A program made the position numbers and the translations under genes. A DNA stretch of 64,000 nucleotides from Streptomyces silvae (GTDB taxonomy: Bacteria; Actinomycetota; Actinomycetes; Streptomycetales; Streptomycetaceae). This document shows, one piece after another, positions 33,863 to 43,063 of the stretch. The stretch is taken from positions 1-64,000 of the forward strand of contig NZ_JAERUC010000099.1 of NCBI RefSeq assembly GCF_016745505.1, read 5' to 3'. The first letter of the stretch is position 1; every line of letters begins with the position of its first letter. The notes beneath the pieces are model-generated. The model saw nothing but the letters and a program-made list of their open reading frames with translations, was not told the DNA's origin and did not search any database.

Positions 33863-34612
33863 GTGAACGGACCTGAGATCACCCTCGAAGTGGCCCCGGA
33901 ACTGCGGCTCTTCGTCGCCCACGACCGCCGCCGCGGACGCACCGCCGTCACCACCGACGGCTCGTCGACCCTCGGGCATGTCGTGGAGTCGCTCGGCGTC
34001 CCGCTCACCGAGGCCGGGCAGCTCCTCGTCGACGGCCGCCCCGTGCCCGTGTCCCACATCCCCGGCGCGGGCGAACTGGTCGAGGTGCGGGCGGTCCGGC
34101 GCCCCCAGCAGGTCCCGGGCGCGCCGCTGCGCTTCCTGCTCGACGTCCATCTGGGGACGCTCGCCCGCCGGTTGAGGCTCCTGGGCGTGGACGCCGCGTA
34201 CGAGAGCGAGGACATCGGCGACCCGGCGCTCGCCGCCCTCTCGGCCGAGCAGCGGCGCGTCATGCTCTCCCGCGACCGGGGGCTGCTCCGGCGCAGGGAG
34301 ATCTGGGCGGGGGCGTACGTCTACAGCGACCGGCCCGAGGAGCAGCTCCGCGACGTCCTGGGCCGCTTCGCCCCCGTCCTGGCCCCGTGGACCCGCTGCA
34401 CCGCATGCAACGGGGAGCTCACGGAGGCGGACAAGGACGCGGTGAGCGCCCGGCTGGAGCAGGGCACGCAGGCGTCCTACGACGTGTTCGCCCAGTGCAC
34501 CGCCTGCGGCCGGGTGTACTGGCGGGGCGCGCACCACGCGCACCTGGAGGCCATCGTCGCGGACGCCGTACGCGAGTTCGGCGGGACGGGGGGCCGGACG
34601 CCGACGGCCTGA
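33863..34612 (+). CDS. Ub-like/Mut7-C RNase-domain protein
   Basis: Protein of 249 aa with three parts. Residues ~1-85 form a ubiquitin/MoaD-like fold (Mut7-C ubiquitin). Residues ~90-185 form a PIN-like Mut7-C domain with acidic residues at FLLDVHLGTLARRLRLLG and MLSRDRGLL. A zinc ribbon has CTAC and CTAC pairs near 175 and 215. Mut7-C domains are proposed RNases. The GTG start at 33863 gives the complete N-terminal domain; the frame upstream is a shadow of the AraC gene. No obvious partner gene is adjacent. Confidence 0.85.
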   Translation: MNGPEITLEVAPELRLFVAHDRRRGRTAVTTDGSSTLGHVVESLGVPLTEAGQLLVDGRPVPVSHIPGAGELVEVRAVRRPQQVPGAPLRFLLDVHLGTLARRLRLLGVDAAYESEDIGDPALAALSAEQRRVMLSRDRGLLRRREIWAGAYVYSDRPEEQLRDVLGRFAPVLAPWTRCTACNGELTEADKDAVSARLEQGTQASYDVFAQCTACGRVYWRGAHHAHLEAIVADAVREFGGTGGRTPTA

Positions 34613-34644
34613 GCGAGACCCCCCGGGGGGGAGCCCGGTCGGGC

Positions 34645-35145
34645 TCAGAAGGCGTACGCGTCCCCCGTGGACAGGGCCAGCACCTCATGCGTGTCGTTGC
34701 GCCGGTTCCGGTCGCTCGCACCGCCGTTCCACACGGTGTCCACCCGCACCACGACCTCCTCCGGCCGGCCCGTGAGACGCAGCCCGAGGGCCGTGCGCCT
34801 CGCCGCGCCGGCCACCCGGAGCGGACCGGTGCCGCAGAGCACCGTCCGGCTGTCGGCGCGCAGACACCCCTGGGGCAGCCGCTGCCCGGCCGCGAGCGGG
34901 ACGGAGAAGCGCAGCCGCACGGTCGCGTCGGCGAGGGGTGACGGTCCCCGGTTCCCGGTCCGCAGCTGGACCCCGAGCCGCTCGTCCTGGAGGGAGACGC
35001 GGCCGTGATGCGACACGTCCGCCTCCGGCGCGATCCTTCGCGGTGCGGGCTCGGCCACGGCGGACAGCCCCGGGCCCAGCACCACAGCCGCCACCATCGC
35101 CATAAGGGCGGGCACCCTCAGCACTGCTGCACTCGTCACTCGCAT
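34645..35145 (-). CDS. Secreted hypothetical protein
   Basis: Exported protein of 166 aa. A signal peptide at residues 1 to about 32 ends near AVAEP. The mature part looks all-beta, with a CARDB/DUF11-like arrangement (GVQLRTGNRGPSPLADATVRL) and a Cys pair (GCLRADSRTVLCG) that may form a disulfide. The ATG at 35145 is chosen since it yields the signal peptide. Function is unknown and no operon partner is seen. Confidence 0.7.
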   Translation of the reverse strand: MRVTSAAVLRVPALMAMVAAVVLGPGLSAVAEPAPRRIAPEADVSHHGRVSLQDERLGVQLRTGNRGPSPLADATVRLRFSVPLAAGQRLPQGCLRADSRTVLCGTGPLRVAGAARRTALGLRLTGRPEEVVVRVDTVWNGGASDRNRRNDTHEVLALSTGDAYAF

Positions 35146-35294
35146 CCGGCGAACATACCGATGATCCGCCAATCACCCCTGCGTACGGACCGGTTCGCCG
35201 CGCTTCCCCACCCGCACGGCCCACCCGCGCCGTCCACCGGCGCCCCGGCGGAGCCGGCCGGCAGCCGCCCGCCCGGGCGTGACACCCTGCTCCC

Positions 35295-35630
35295 ATGCTC
35301 GTCGCCCGTTCCGTCGCCCTCTTCGTCGTGGCCGCCCTCTTCGAGATCGGCGGTGCCTGGCTCGTCTGGCAGGGCGTGCGCGAGCACCGCGGCTGGATCT
35401 GGATCGGGGCGGGCGTCATCGCCCTCGGCGCGTACGGCTTCGTGGCCACGCTCCAGCCGGACGGCGACTTCGGCCGCATCCTCGCGGCGTACGGCGGGGT
35501 GTTCGTGGCCGGTTCGATCGTCTGGGGCATGGTCGCCGACGGCTACCGCCCGGACCGCTGGGACGTGACCGGCGCGCTGATCTGCCTGGCGGGCATGGCG
35601 CTGATCATGTACGCCCCCCGCAACCACTGA
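35295..35630 (+). CDS. YnfA family membrane protein (UPF0060)
   Basis: Protein of 111 aa with four transmembrane helices. [22 protein letters not shown], which holds the conserved Glu, and [13 protein letters not shown] are hallmarks of YnfA, which resembles small multidrug-resistance transporters. Length is exactly that of the family. It is a single-gene unit on the plus strand. Confidence 0.93.
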   Translation: MLVARSVALFVVAALFEIGGAWLVWQGVREHRGWIWIGAGVIALGAYGFVATLQPDGDFGRILAAYGGVFVAGSIVWGMVADGYRPDRWDVTGALICLAGMALIMYAPRNH

Positions 35631-35779
35631 GCTGACCGCGCACACGCCGTCCGCAGCCACGGAAGCTGATCACGCGCCCCTCGCAGCCACGGAACAGGCA
35701 CGCCCCCGGCCCCTGAACCGGCACCCGGAGCCCCGTCCTATCCTGGGCCCCGTACCGATCAGCTGCCCGAGGAGTTCGC

Positions 35780-36538
35780 ATGGCCGCCACCCCCATCGCC
35801 GTCATCACCGGCGCGAGCAGCGGCATCGGTGCCGCGACCGCCAGGCAGCTGGCCGCCGCCGGACACCGCGTGGTGCTCACCGCGCGCCGCAAGGACCGCA
35901 TCGAGGCCCTGGCCGCCGAGCTCACCGAGGCGGGCCACCAGGCGACGGCGTACGCCCTGGACGTCACCGACCGCGCGGCGGTCGACGAGTTCGCCACCGC
36001 GTTCCGGTCCCTGGCCGTGCTGGTCAACAACGCCGGAGGGGCACTGGGCGCCGACCCGGTGGCCACGGGCGACCCCGACGACTGGCGCCAGATGTACGAG
36101 ACCAACGTCATCGGCACCCTCAACGTCACCCAGGCCCTGCTCCCCGCGCTCACCGCGAGCGGCGACGGCACCGTGGTGATCCTCTCCTCGACGGCCGGCC
36201 TCTCCACGTACGAGGGCGGTGGCGGCTACGTCGCGGCCAAGCACGGCGAGCACGTGCTGGCGGAGACCCTCCGGCTGGAGATCGTCGGCACCCCGGTCCG
36301 GGTGATCGAGGTCGCGCCCGGCATGGTGAAGACCGAGGAGTTCGCCACCACCCGCTTCCGCGGCGACACGGAGAAGGCCGCCAAGGTCTACGCGGGCGTC
36401 GACGCCCCGCTCACCGCCGACGACGTAGCCGACACGATCACCTGGGCCGTGACCCGCCCGAGCCACGTCAACATCGACCTGCTGGTGGTCCGCCCCCGCG
36501 CCCAGGCCTCCAACTCCAAGGTCCATCGCACCACCTGA
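35780..36538 (+). CDS. SDR family NAD(P)-dependent oxidoreductase
   Basis: Classical short-chain dehydrogenase, 252 aa. Cofactor motif TGASSGIGAATA is near residue 10, NNAG near 85, catalytic Ser is in ILSSTAG, and YVAAK gives Tyr and Lys. It resembles the YdfG/serine-3-dehydrogenase-like branch (PGMVKTEEF). GAGGAG lies before the ATG. Substrate is unknown. A 12-bp hairpin follows at 36572. Confidence 0.92.
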   Translation: MAATPIAVITGASSGIGAATARQLAAAGHRVVLTARRKDRIEALAAELTEAGHQATAYALDVTDRAAVDEFATAFRSLAVLVNNAGGALGADPVATGDPDDWRQMYETNVIGTLNVTQALLPALTASGDGTVVILSSTAGLSTYEGGGGYVAAKHGEHVLAETLRLEIVGTPVRVIEVAPGMVKTEEFATTRFRGDTEKAAKVYAGVDAPLTADDVADTITWAVTRPSHVNIDLLVVRPRAQASNSKVHRTT

Positions 36539-36571
36539 GTCGCTCCCCGGCCCCCCGGCCGGAAGCGCGGC

Positions 36572-36598
36572 ACGGGGCCGGCCCACGGCCGGCCCCGT
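36572..36598. terminator. Bidirectional terminator
   Basis: Perfect 12-bp stem ACGGGGCCGGCC with a 3-nt loop, directly between the convergent SDR and rtcB genes. Confidence 0.82.
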
Positions 36599-36599
36599 C

Positions 36600-37793
36600 T
36601 CAGCCCTTCACGCACACGACCTGCTTGAGCTTCGCGACGACCTCGACGAGGTCCCGCTGCTGGTCGATGACCTGCTCGATCGGCTTGTACGCCGCCGGGA
36701 TCTCGTCCACCACACCGGAGTCCTTACGGCACTCCACGCCCCGCGTCTGGTCCTCCAGGTCCTGCGTGGAGAACTTCCGCTTGGCCGCGTTCCTGCTCAT
36801 CCGGCGGCCGGCCCCGTGCGAGGCGGAGTTGAACGACTTCGCGTTCCCGAGGCCCTTCACGATGTACGAGCCGGTCCCCATGGAGCCCGGGATGATCCCG
36901 AACTCCCCCGAACCCGCACGGATCGCGCCCTTCCGGGTGACCAGCAGGTCCATGCCGTCGTACCGCTCCTCCGCCACGTAGTTGTGGTGGCAGGAGATGA
37001 CCGGCTCGAACGTGACCCTGGCCTTCTTGAACTCCTTCCGGACCACGTCCTGGAAGAGGCCCATCATGATCGAGCGGTTGTACTTGGCGTACTCCTGCGC
37101 CCAGAACAGGTCGTTGCGGTACGCCGCCATCTGCGGGGTGTCGGCGACGAAGACCGCCAGGTCACGGTCGACGAGGCCCTGGTTGTGCGGGAGCTTCTGG
37201 GCCTGCCCGATGTGGAAGTCGGCAAGCTCCTTGCCGATGTTCCGGGAGCCGGAGTGCAGCATCAGCCACAACGATCCGGCCTCGTCGAGACAGAACTCGA
37301 TGAAGTGGTTTCCCGATCCGAGCGTTCCCATCTGCTTCGTGGCGCGCTCCTGACGGAACTTGACCGCTTCGGCGATCCCGTCGAACCGCGACCAGAAGTC
37401 GTCCCAGCCACTGGTCGGGAAGCCGTGGAGCCTGCCCGGGTCGACGGTGTCCTCGTGCATGCCCCGGCCCACCGGGATCGCCTGCTCGATCTTCGACCGC
37501 AGCCGCGAGAGGTCCCCCGGCAGGTCGTTGGCCGTCAGCGACGTCTTCACTGCCGACATCCCGCAGCCGATGTCCACGCCCACCGCGGCCGGGCAGACCG
37601 CGCCGTGCATCGCGATCACCGAGCCGACCGTCGCGCCCTTGCCGAAGTGGACGTCCGGCATGACCGCGAGCCCCTTGATCCAGGGCAGCGTGGACACGTT
37701 CCGCAGCTGCTGCATCGCGACGTCCTCGACCGACGCCGGATCCGCCCACATGCGGATGGGAACCTGCGCACCCGGCACCTCTACATACGACAT
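36600..37793 (-). CDS. rtcB: RNA ligase RtcB
   Basis: RtcB of 397 aa. It joins RNA 2',3'-cyclic phosphate or 3'-phosphate ends to 5'-OH ends using GTP and Mn2+. DIGCGM supplies the Mn-binding Asp and Cys, GTLGSGNHF the next ligand region, and SHGAGR the guanylylated His. GAGGAG precedes the ATG at 37793. No archease, RtcA or RtcR gene is adjacent, so it appears to be a stand-alone ligase in RNA repair. Divergent from a lipoprotein gene. Confidence 0.94.
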   Translation of the reverse strand: MSYVEVPGAQVPIRMWADPASVEDVAMQQLRNVSTLPWIKGLAVMPDVHFGKGATVGSVIAMHGAVCPAAVGVDIGCGMSAVKTSLTANDLPGDLSRLRSKIEQAIPVGRGMHEDTVDPGRLHGFPTSGWDDFWSRFDGIAEAVKFRQERATKQMGTLGSGNHFIEFCLDEAGSLWLMLHSGSRNIGKELADFHIGQAQKLPHNQGLVDRDLAVFVADTPQMAAYRNDLFWAQEYAKYNRSIMMGLFQDVVRKEFKKARVTFEPVISCHHNYVAEERYDGMDLLVTRKGAIRAGSGEFGIIPGSMGTGSYIVKGLGNAKSFNSASHGAGRRMSRNAAKRKFSTQDLEDQTRGVECRKDSGVVDEIPAAYKPIEQVIDQQRDLVEVVAKLKQVVCVKG

Positions 37794-37956
37794 AACTCCT
37801 CGATTCCCCCGAAAAGGACTGAAAGCGCAAAACCGGTGCCGAGGTCGGCATACAGGTCGGCCGACCGGCATTCACAGCGGCGCGTGCGATACACATTGTG
37901 TCCATCGGCCGCCATCGAGCGGCAACCCGTTTTCGTACCGAAGGGAGCCTGGGACC

Positions 37957-38790
37957 GTGCGACACATGGCGTACGTACCCGGCGTCGCGCTTCTCGTGGC
38001 GCTCGTCGCCGGCTGCAGCGCCGGCTCCGACGCCGACGACCCCGCCGCCGACAGCAAGCCCGGCAGCCCGACGGTCTCGGCCGCGCCTCCCGGGAAGTAC
38101 CGGACGCTGCCCGAATCGTGCAGCGCCGTACCGCGCTCCACACTCAAGGACCTGCTGCCGGGCGCCGCCGACCTGCCCCAGGAGCAGCAGGACAAGGTGT
38201 ACGAGGGCACGGCCACCGTCACCTACGACACCGACCGCAAGGTCGGATGCCGCTGGAAGTCGGACGCCCCGGACGCCTCCCGGAACCTCTCCATCGACTT
38301 CGAGCGCGTCGTGTCGTACGACCCCGCGGTGAGCGACGACGACCGCGCCCGGGAGGTGTACGCGAAGAAGGAGGACGCCGCCGCCCTTCCCACGTCGTCC
38401 GGTGTCACCCCCAGCGAGACCCCGAGCGGGTCGGCCTCCGCGTCGGCGTCGGGCAGCGGCACCCCGTCCGGGTCGCCGAGCGGCATATCCTCCGCCTCGC
38501 CCTCCGCCGATCCGTCCGGCAGCCCCTCCGGCACCGACCCCGACGAGGACCTCAGGCCGCGGCTGCTGGACGGGCTCGGGGATGCCGCATTCCTGGACGA
38601 TGCGCTCACCCGGGCAGGTTCCACCGCACAGCACCGCACCGTGAGCGTGGTATTCCGCACATCGAACGTCATCGTGACCGTCCAGTACACCGAGCAGCCG
38701 GCCCGGGTGACCGAGGTTCCCGACAGCAGGGAACTGCAGGAGAAGGCCCAGGCCCTGGCGCGGAAACTGGACGAGGCCCTCAGCGACTGA
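37957..38790 (+). CDS. DUF3558-like lipoprotein with Ser/Gly-rich linker
   Basis: Lipoprotein of 277 aa. The lipobox LVAGC (Cys20) follows a short signal. A globular region has Cys pairs (SCSAVP, GCRWKSD). A low-complexity Ser/Pro/Gly segment spans about 150-195, followed by a second region ending in ALARKLDEALSD. I use GTG at 37957 because AAGGGAG lies 9 nt upstream; an ATG at 37966 is in frame. It resembles the next gene in plan (lipobox, CxS..., SCxW), suggesting paralogy. Function is unknown. Confidence 0.78.
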   Translation: MRHMAYVPGVALLVALVAGCSAGSDADDPAADSKPGSPTVSAAPPGKYRTLPESCSAVPRSTLKDLLPGAADLPQEQQDKVYEGTATVTYDTDRKVGCRWKSDAPDASRNLSIDFERVVSYDPAVSDDDRAREVYAKKEDAAALPTSSGVTPSETPSGSASASASGSGTPSGSPSGISSASPSADPSGSPSGTDPDEDLRPRLLDGLGDAAFLDDALTRAGSTAQHRTVSVVFRTSNVIVTVQYTEQPARVTEVPDSRELQEKAQALARKLDEALSD

Positions 38791-38973
38791 CCGGGCTCCG
38801 GCCGCCCCGGGCCGGAGCTCCCCGAACGGCTTCGGGCCTCCGGCCGGAGGCGGCATCCGGTCGCCGTCCGTCGTACCGTGGCCCCCGAACTGCGTACGGA
38901 CCGACGTACCGCCCGACGAACCGCCCGACCACCCGCACGACCGAGACCGCCGTGCCGTCCGAGTGAAGGAACC

Positions 38974-39738
38974 ATGCACCGATCAGCCCCGCGACTCTCC
39001 CGCATACTCGCCTGCGCCGCCGTCCCGGTGATGCTCGTCGTCGCCGGCTGCTCGTCGGACTCCGGCGACGCGAAGGCCTCGGACTCCTCGACCTCGCCGA
39101 GCGCGCAGAAGTCGGAGCCGGAGGTCGAGCCCGCGAAGTTCACCGAGCTGCCCGACGCCTGCACGTCGATCGCCAGGAAGACGATCGAGGACCTGGTCCC
39201 CAAGACCAAGACCAAGGGCGGCACCCCGGGCAAGTCCAGCGACACCACGAGCCGCGGCGGCTGCTCCTGGAACGGCCTGGACGACAACGGCGTCAAGGGC
39301 TCGCAGTACCGCTGGCTCGACGTCGGCTTCACCCGCTTCGACTCGGACCAGTCCCTGGGCAGCGGCGCCAAGCGCGCGACGGACGAGTACACCAAGCAGG
39401 TCTCCAAGGCGCAGGCGACCGAGGGCGCGGAGAAGCCCGCGGCCAAGCCCGTCGCCGCCCTCGGTGAGCAGGCCACGGCCGTCACGTACGGCCTCACCAA
39501 GTCGAAGGAAGACTTCGAGTACGCGACGATCGTGGCCCGTACGGGGAACGTCGTCGTCAGCGTCACCTACAACGGCGCCGGGTTCGCGGGCGCCAAGACG
39601 CCCTCCGCCGCCGACATCCTCAAGGACGCCCAGAAGGCCGCCAAGGAGGCCGTCGCCGCAGTCGGCGCCGACGCCGGCGACTCGGACGCGTCCTCGGCCT
39701 CCCCCTCCGCCTCGGCCTCGGCCTCGGCCAAGTCGTGA
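38974..39738 (+). CDS. DUF3558 family lipoprotein
   Basis: Lipoprotein of 254 aa. The lipobox is VVAGC (Cys26). The DUF3558 pattern LPDACTSIARKTIEDLVP and GGCSWNGL gives a conserved Cys pair. A Ser/Ala-rich tail ends the protein. GAAGGA precedes the ATG. It follows the related lipoprotein gene by 183 nt on the same strand. The family is surface-attached in actinobacteria with no settled role. Confidence 0.82.
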   Translation: MHRSAPRLSRILACAAVPVMLVVAGCSSDSGDAKASDSSTSPSAQKSEPEVEPAKFTELPDACTSIARKTIEDLVPKTKTKGGTPGKSSDTTSRGGCSWNGLDDNGVKGSQYRWLDVGFTRFDSDQSLGSGAKRATDEYTKQVSKAQATEGAEKPAAKPVAALGEQATAVTYGLTKSKEDFEYATIVARTGNVVVSVTYNGAGFAGAKTPSAADILKDAQKAAKEAVAAVGADAGDSDASSASPSASASASAKS

Positions 39739-39784
39739 CCTGAGCCCGGCAGGAGGGCCAACTCCCCTGCCCCAGGGCCCTTTA

Positions 39785-39820
39785 CCGAAGCCCGGTGCCG
39801 TCGTGAGCACCGGGCTTCGG
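39785..39820 (+). terminator. Terminator after the DUF3558 lipoprotein gene
   Basis: 14-bp stem CCGAAGCCCGGTGC / GCACCGGGCTTCGG with an 8-nt loop, 47 nt beyond the stop codon. Confidence 0.8.
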
Positions 39821-39920
39821 CCCCTCCCCACGCAACGGGCCCGGCCGGCATGTGCCAGGCTGTGCCCGCGCCGGATGCCGAAGTGGAGCCGGTTCGTCGA
39901 ATGTCGGGAGGGGATCGCGG

Positions 39921-41249
39921 GTGGCCGCAATGCAGCTGACACGCACACACCGCGTACTCATCGGGGTCGTCGTCGCCGGCGCCGTGCTCATCGCCGCGAT
40001 CGGTTTCGCCGGCTCGTACGCCGCCGTCCGCGAACTCGCGGAGGAGAAGGGCTTCGGCGAGTTCTCGGTCGTCTTCCCGATCGGCATCGACGCGGGCATC
40101 TGCGTCCTGCTCGCGCTGGACCTCCTGCTGACGTGGATGCGCATACCCTTCCCGCTCCTGCGTCAGACCGCCTGGCTGCTGACCGCGGCGACGATCGCCT
40201 TCAACGGCGCCGCCGCCTGGCCCGATCCGCTGGGCACCGGCATGCACGCCGTGATCCCCATCCTGTTCGTCGTCGCCGTCGAGGCCGCACGGCACGCGGT
40301 GGGCCGGATCGCGGACATCACCGCCGACAAGCACATGGAGGGCGTCCGCCTCACCCGCTGGCTGCTCTCCCCCGTCCCCACGTTCAAGCTGTGGCGCCGG
40401 ATGAAGCTGTGGGAGCTGCGCAGTTACGAGCAGGTCATCAAGCTCGAACAGGACCGGCTGATCTACCAGGCTCGCCTCCAGGCCCGGTTCGGCCGCAACT
40501 GGCGCCGCAAGGCCCCCGTCGAGTCGATGATGCCGCTGCGCCTCGCGAAGTACGGCGTCCCGCTCGCCGAGACCGCCCCGGCCGGCCTCGCCGCCGCGGG
40601 CACCGAACCGGCCCTGCTGCCGCCCGCCCCGGCGGTCGCGGAGACCGAGCAGCAGCACCCCCAACTCCCGTACGCCCCGCAGCAGCAGCCGCAGGAACAG
40701 CCCGTCCCGTACGACACGTACGACCAGCACGAGGAGCAGCACCAGCAGGCCCAGCAGCAGTACCCCCAGGAGGACCCCGGCTCGCACGACAGCCCGTGGT
40801 TCGCCGCCCCGAAGGTGCTGGACGAGGCGTACGAGGGTGCCTACGACCCCGGATACGACGAGGGCATGGACCCCACCCCGGTGATGATCCCCTCGGGCCC
40901 CGGCCGGACCCGCCCGCTCGGCAACGTCGGCACGATCGGCGCGTTCCCGCACCCCCGCTCGGCCGAACCGGAGGCCGGGGAGCCGCAGCAGCCGGAGCAG
41001 GACGCCGGCCAGGAGGCCGACCCGGCCGAATGGGCCGAGGACGAGATCGAGTTCAGCGAGATCGCGTACGAGGTGTTCACCGCGTACACGCACCAGCACC
41101 AGGACTACCCGAGCGCCGAGGTGCTCGACATCCACCTCTCGGACGGCCACAACGTCCGCCACCCGCGCAGTGCCGCTCTGCTCCGCCGGATGCTGCCCGG
41201 CTTCAAGCAGCGCTTCAACATGGACGAGGCCGCCAACCACATCGCGTGA
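39921..41249 (+). CDS. DUF2637 domain membrane protein
   Basis: Protein of 442 aa. About four transmembrane helices lie in residues 8-120, the DUF2637 region (ADITADKHMEGVRLTRWLLSPVPTFKLWRRM follows it in two parts). A long Gln/Glu/Pro-rich low-complexity stretch covers about 230-360. A compact C-terminal domain (about 375-440) with SAALLRRMLPGFKQRFNMDEA looks helical, possibly a winged HTH. GTG at 39921 has GGGAGGGG upstream. DUF2637 proteins include SpdB-like plasmid spread proteins; here no plasmid genes are nearby. Function is unknown. Confidence 0.75.
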   Translation: MAAMQLTRTHRVLIGVVVAGAVLIAAIGFAGSYAAVRELAEEKGFGEFSVVFPIGIDAGICVLLALDLLLTWMRIPFPLLRQTAWLLTAATIAFNGAAAWPDPLGTGMHAVIPILFVVAVEAARHAVGRIADITADKHMEGVRLTRWLLSPVPTFKLWRRMKLWELRSYEQVIKLEQDRLIYQARLQARFGRNWRRKAPVESMMPLRLAKYGVPLAETAPAGLAAAGTEPALLPPAPAVAETEQQHPQLPYAPQQQPQEQPVPYDTYDQHEEQHQQAQQQYPQEDPGSHDSPWFAAPKVLDEAYEGAYDPGYDEGMDPTPVMIPSGPGRTRPLGNVGTIGAFPHPRSAEPEAGEPQQPEQDAGQEADPAEWAEDEIEFSEIAYEVFTAYTHQHQDYPSAEVLDIHLSDGHNVRHPRSAALLRRMLPGFKQRFNMDEAANHIA

Positions 41250-41267
41250 CGGCGGGCGGACAGAGGA

Positions 41268-41296
41268 ACGGGCGGGCCGCTGAGCGGCCCGCCCGT
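41268..41296. terminator. Bidirectional terminator
   Basis: Perfect 13-bp stem ACGGGCGGGCCGC with loop TGA between the convergent DUF2637 and lysS genes. Confidence 0.85.
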
Positions 41297-41314
41297 CCTC
41301 ATGCCGTCCCGGTG

Positions 41315-43063
41315 CTACGCGCCGAGCAGCGTCCGCACCCGGTCCGCCCCGACCGCGAGCAGCAGCGTGGGCAGACGCGGCCCGGTGTCCCGGCCGACGA
41401 GCAGCTGGTACAGCAGGGCGAAGAAGGAGCGCTGGGCGACCTTCAGCTCGGGCGTCGGCTTGGCGTCCGGCTCCAGTCCCTCCAGCACCTTCGGCACGCC
41501 GTAGACCAGCGTGGTCAGCCCGTCCAGCGACCAGTGCGAGTCGAGCCCTTCCAGCAGCAGGCGCAGCGACTCACGGCCCTGCTCGTCCAGGGAGCCGAGC
41601 AGCTCCTTGTCGGGCTCGCCGCGGACGATGGTGCGGGCCTCGGCCGGCACCTGGGTGGTGATCCAGTTCTCCGCGCGGTCGAGCCGGGGCCGCGCCTCGT
41701 CGAGCGAGGTCAGCGGGTTCTCCGGGTCGAGCTCGCTGAGGATGCGCAGCGTCTGGTCCTCCGCACCGGCGGTGATGTCGGCGACCGAGGCAAGCGTGCG
41801 GTACGGCAGCGGGCGCGGGGTGCTCGGGAGCTCCCCGGCGGCCGTGCCGACGGCCCGGGCGTAGGCGGCGGCGTCGGCGGGCAGCACCGTGCCGTCGGCC
41901 ACCTTGCGGGCCAGCGAGTCCCACTCGTCGTACAGCCGCTGGATCTCCTGGTCGAAGGCGATCTTGAAGGACTGGTTCGGCTTGCGGCGCGCGTACAGCC
42001 AGCGCAGCAGCGGCGCCTCCATGATCTTCAGCGCGTCGGCCGGGGTCGGCACGCCGCCCTTGCTGGAGGACATCTTCGCCATGCCGGAGATCCCGACGAA
42101 CGCGTACATCGGGCCGATCGGCTGGACGCCGTCGAAGACCTCGCGCACGATCTGGCCGCCGACGACGAAGGAGGAGCCCGGCGAGGAGTGGTCCACGCCG
42201 CTGGGCTCGAAGATCACGCCCTCGTAGGCCCAGCGCATCGGCCAGTCGACCTTCCAGACCAGCTTGCCGCGGTTGAACTCGTTGAGCCGGACCGTCTCGG
42301 CGAAGCCGCACGCCGAGCAGGTGTAGTTCAGCTCGGTCGTGTCGTCGTCGTACGCCGTGACGACGGTGAGGTCCTTCTCGCAGTTGCCGCAGTAGGGCTT
42401 GTACGGGAAGTAGCCCGCGGTGTTCGAGCTGCCGTCGTCCTCGTCCGCCGCGCCGGAGCCCTCGGCGGCCTCCAGCTCGGCCTCGTCGACCTTCTTCTGC
42501 TGCGGCTTCTTGCCCTTCGCGCCCGCCGCGCCGTCCTTCTTGGTGCGGTAGCGGTCCAGGACGGCGTCGATGTCCGCGCGGTGCTTCATGGCGTGCAGGA
42601 TCTGCTCGCGGTAGGTGCCCGCGAGGTACTGCTCGGTCTGGCTGATGCCGTCGTACTCGACGCCGAGCTCGTCCAGGGCCTGGGTCATGGCGGCCTTGAA
42701 GTGCTCGGCCCAGTTCGGGTAGGCCGACCCGGCCGGGGCGGGCACCGAGGTCAGCGGCTTGCCGATGTGCGCCTGCCAGGAGTCGTCGACGCCCTCGACG
42801 CCGTTCGGCACCTTGCGGTAGCGGTCGTAGTCGTCCCACGAGATCAGGTGGCGCACGGTGTATCCGCGGCGGCGGATCTCGTCGGCGACCAGGTGCGGGG
42901 TCATGACCTCGCGGAGGTTGCCCAGGTGGATCGGGCCCGACGGGGAGAGGCCGGAGGCGACGACGACCGGTTTGCCAGGCGCACGTCGCTCCGATTCGGC
43001 GATGACATCGTCCGCGAAGCGGGAGACCCAGTCGGTCTCGGTGCTGCTCTGACTCGAAGCCAC
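41315..43063 (-). CDS. lysS: Class I lysyl-tRNA synthetase
   Basis: Class I (archaeal-type) LysRS, 582 aa, which charges tRNA-Lys. The HIGH motif is PIHLGN (about 45-50) and KMSKS is KMSSSKGG. Two CxxC pairs (YCGNC, CSAC) form a zinc site. A Lys/Glu-rich insertion lies around 190-230. I prefer GTG at 43063 because AAGGA is 10 nt upstream; GTG at 43072 is too close to it. The frame stays open across the divergent argS on the other strand, which is a shadow. Streptomyces commonly has this argS/lysS pair. Confidence 0.95.
   Translation of the reverse strand: MASSQSSTETDWVSRFADDVIAESERRAPGKPVVVASGLSPSGPIHLGNLREVMTPHLVADEIRRRGYTVRHLISWDDYDRYRKVPNGVEGVDDSWQAHIGKPLTSVPAPAGSAYPNWAEHFKAAMTQALDELGVEYDGISQTEQYLAGTYREQILHAMKHRADIDAVLDRYRTKKDGAAGAKGKKPQQKKVDEAELEAAEGSGAADEDDGSSNTAGYFPYKPYCGNCEKDLTVVTAYDDDTTELNYTCSACGFAETVRLNEFNRGKLVWKVDWPMRWAYEGVIFEPSGVDHSSPGSSFVVGGQIVREVFDGVQPIGPMYAFVGISGMAKMSSSKGGVPTPADALKIMEAPLLRWLYARRKPNQSFKIAFDQEIQRLYDEWDSLARKVADGTVLPADAAAYARAVGTAAGELPSTPRPLPYRTLASVADITAGAEDQTLRILSELDPENPLTSLDEARPRLDRAENWITTQVPAEARTIVRGEPDKELLGSLDEQGRESLRLLLEGLDSHWSLDGLTTLVYGVPKVLEGLEPDAKPTPELKVAQRSFFALLYQLLVGRDTGPRLPTLLLAVGADRVRTLLGA

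Noticed and set aside
37891..37901. ACACATTGTGT palindrome upstream of rtcB
   Set aside because: Only 5-bp arms with no second copy and no regulator nearby; too weak to report as an operator.
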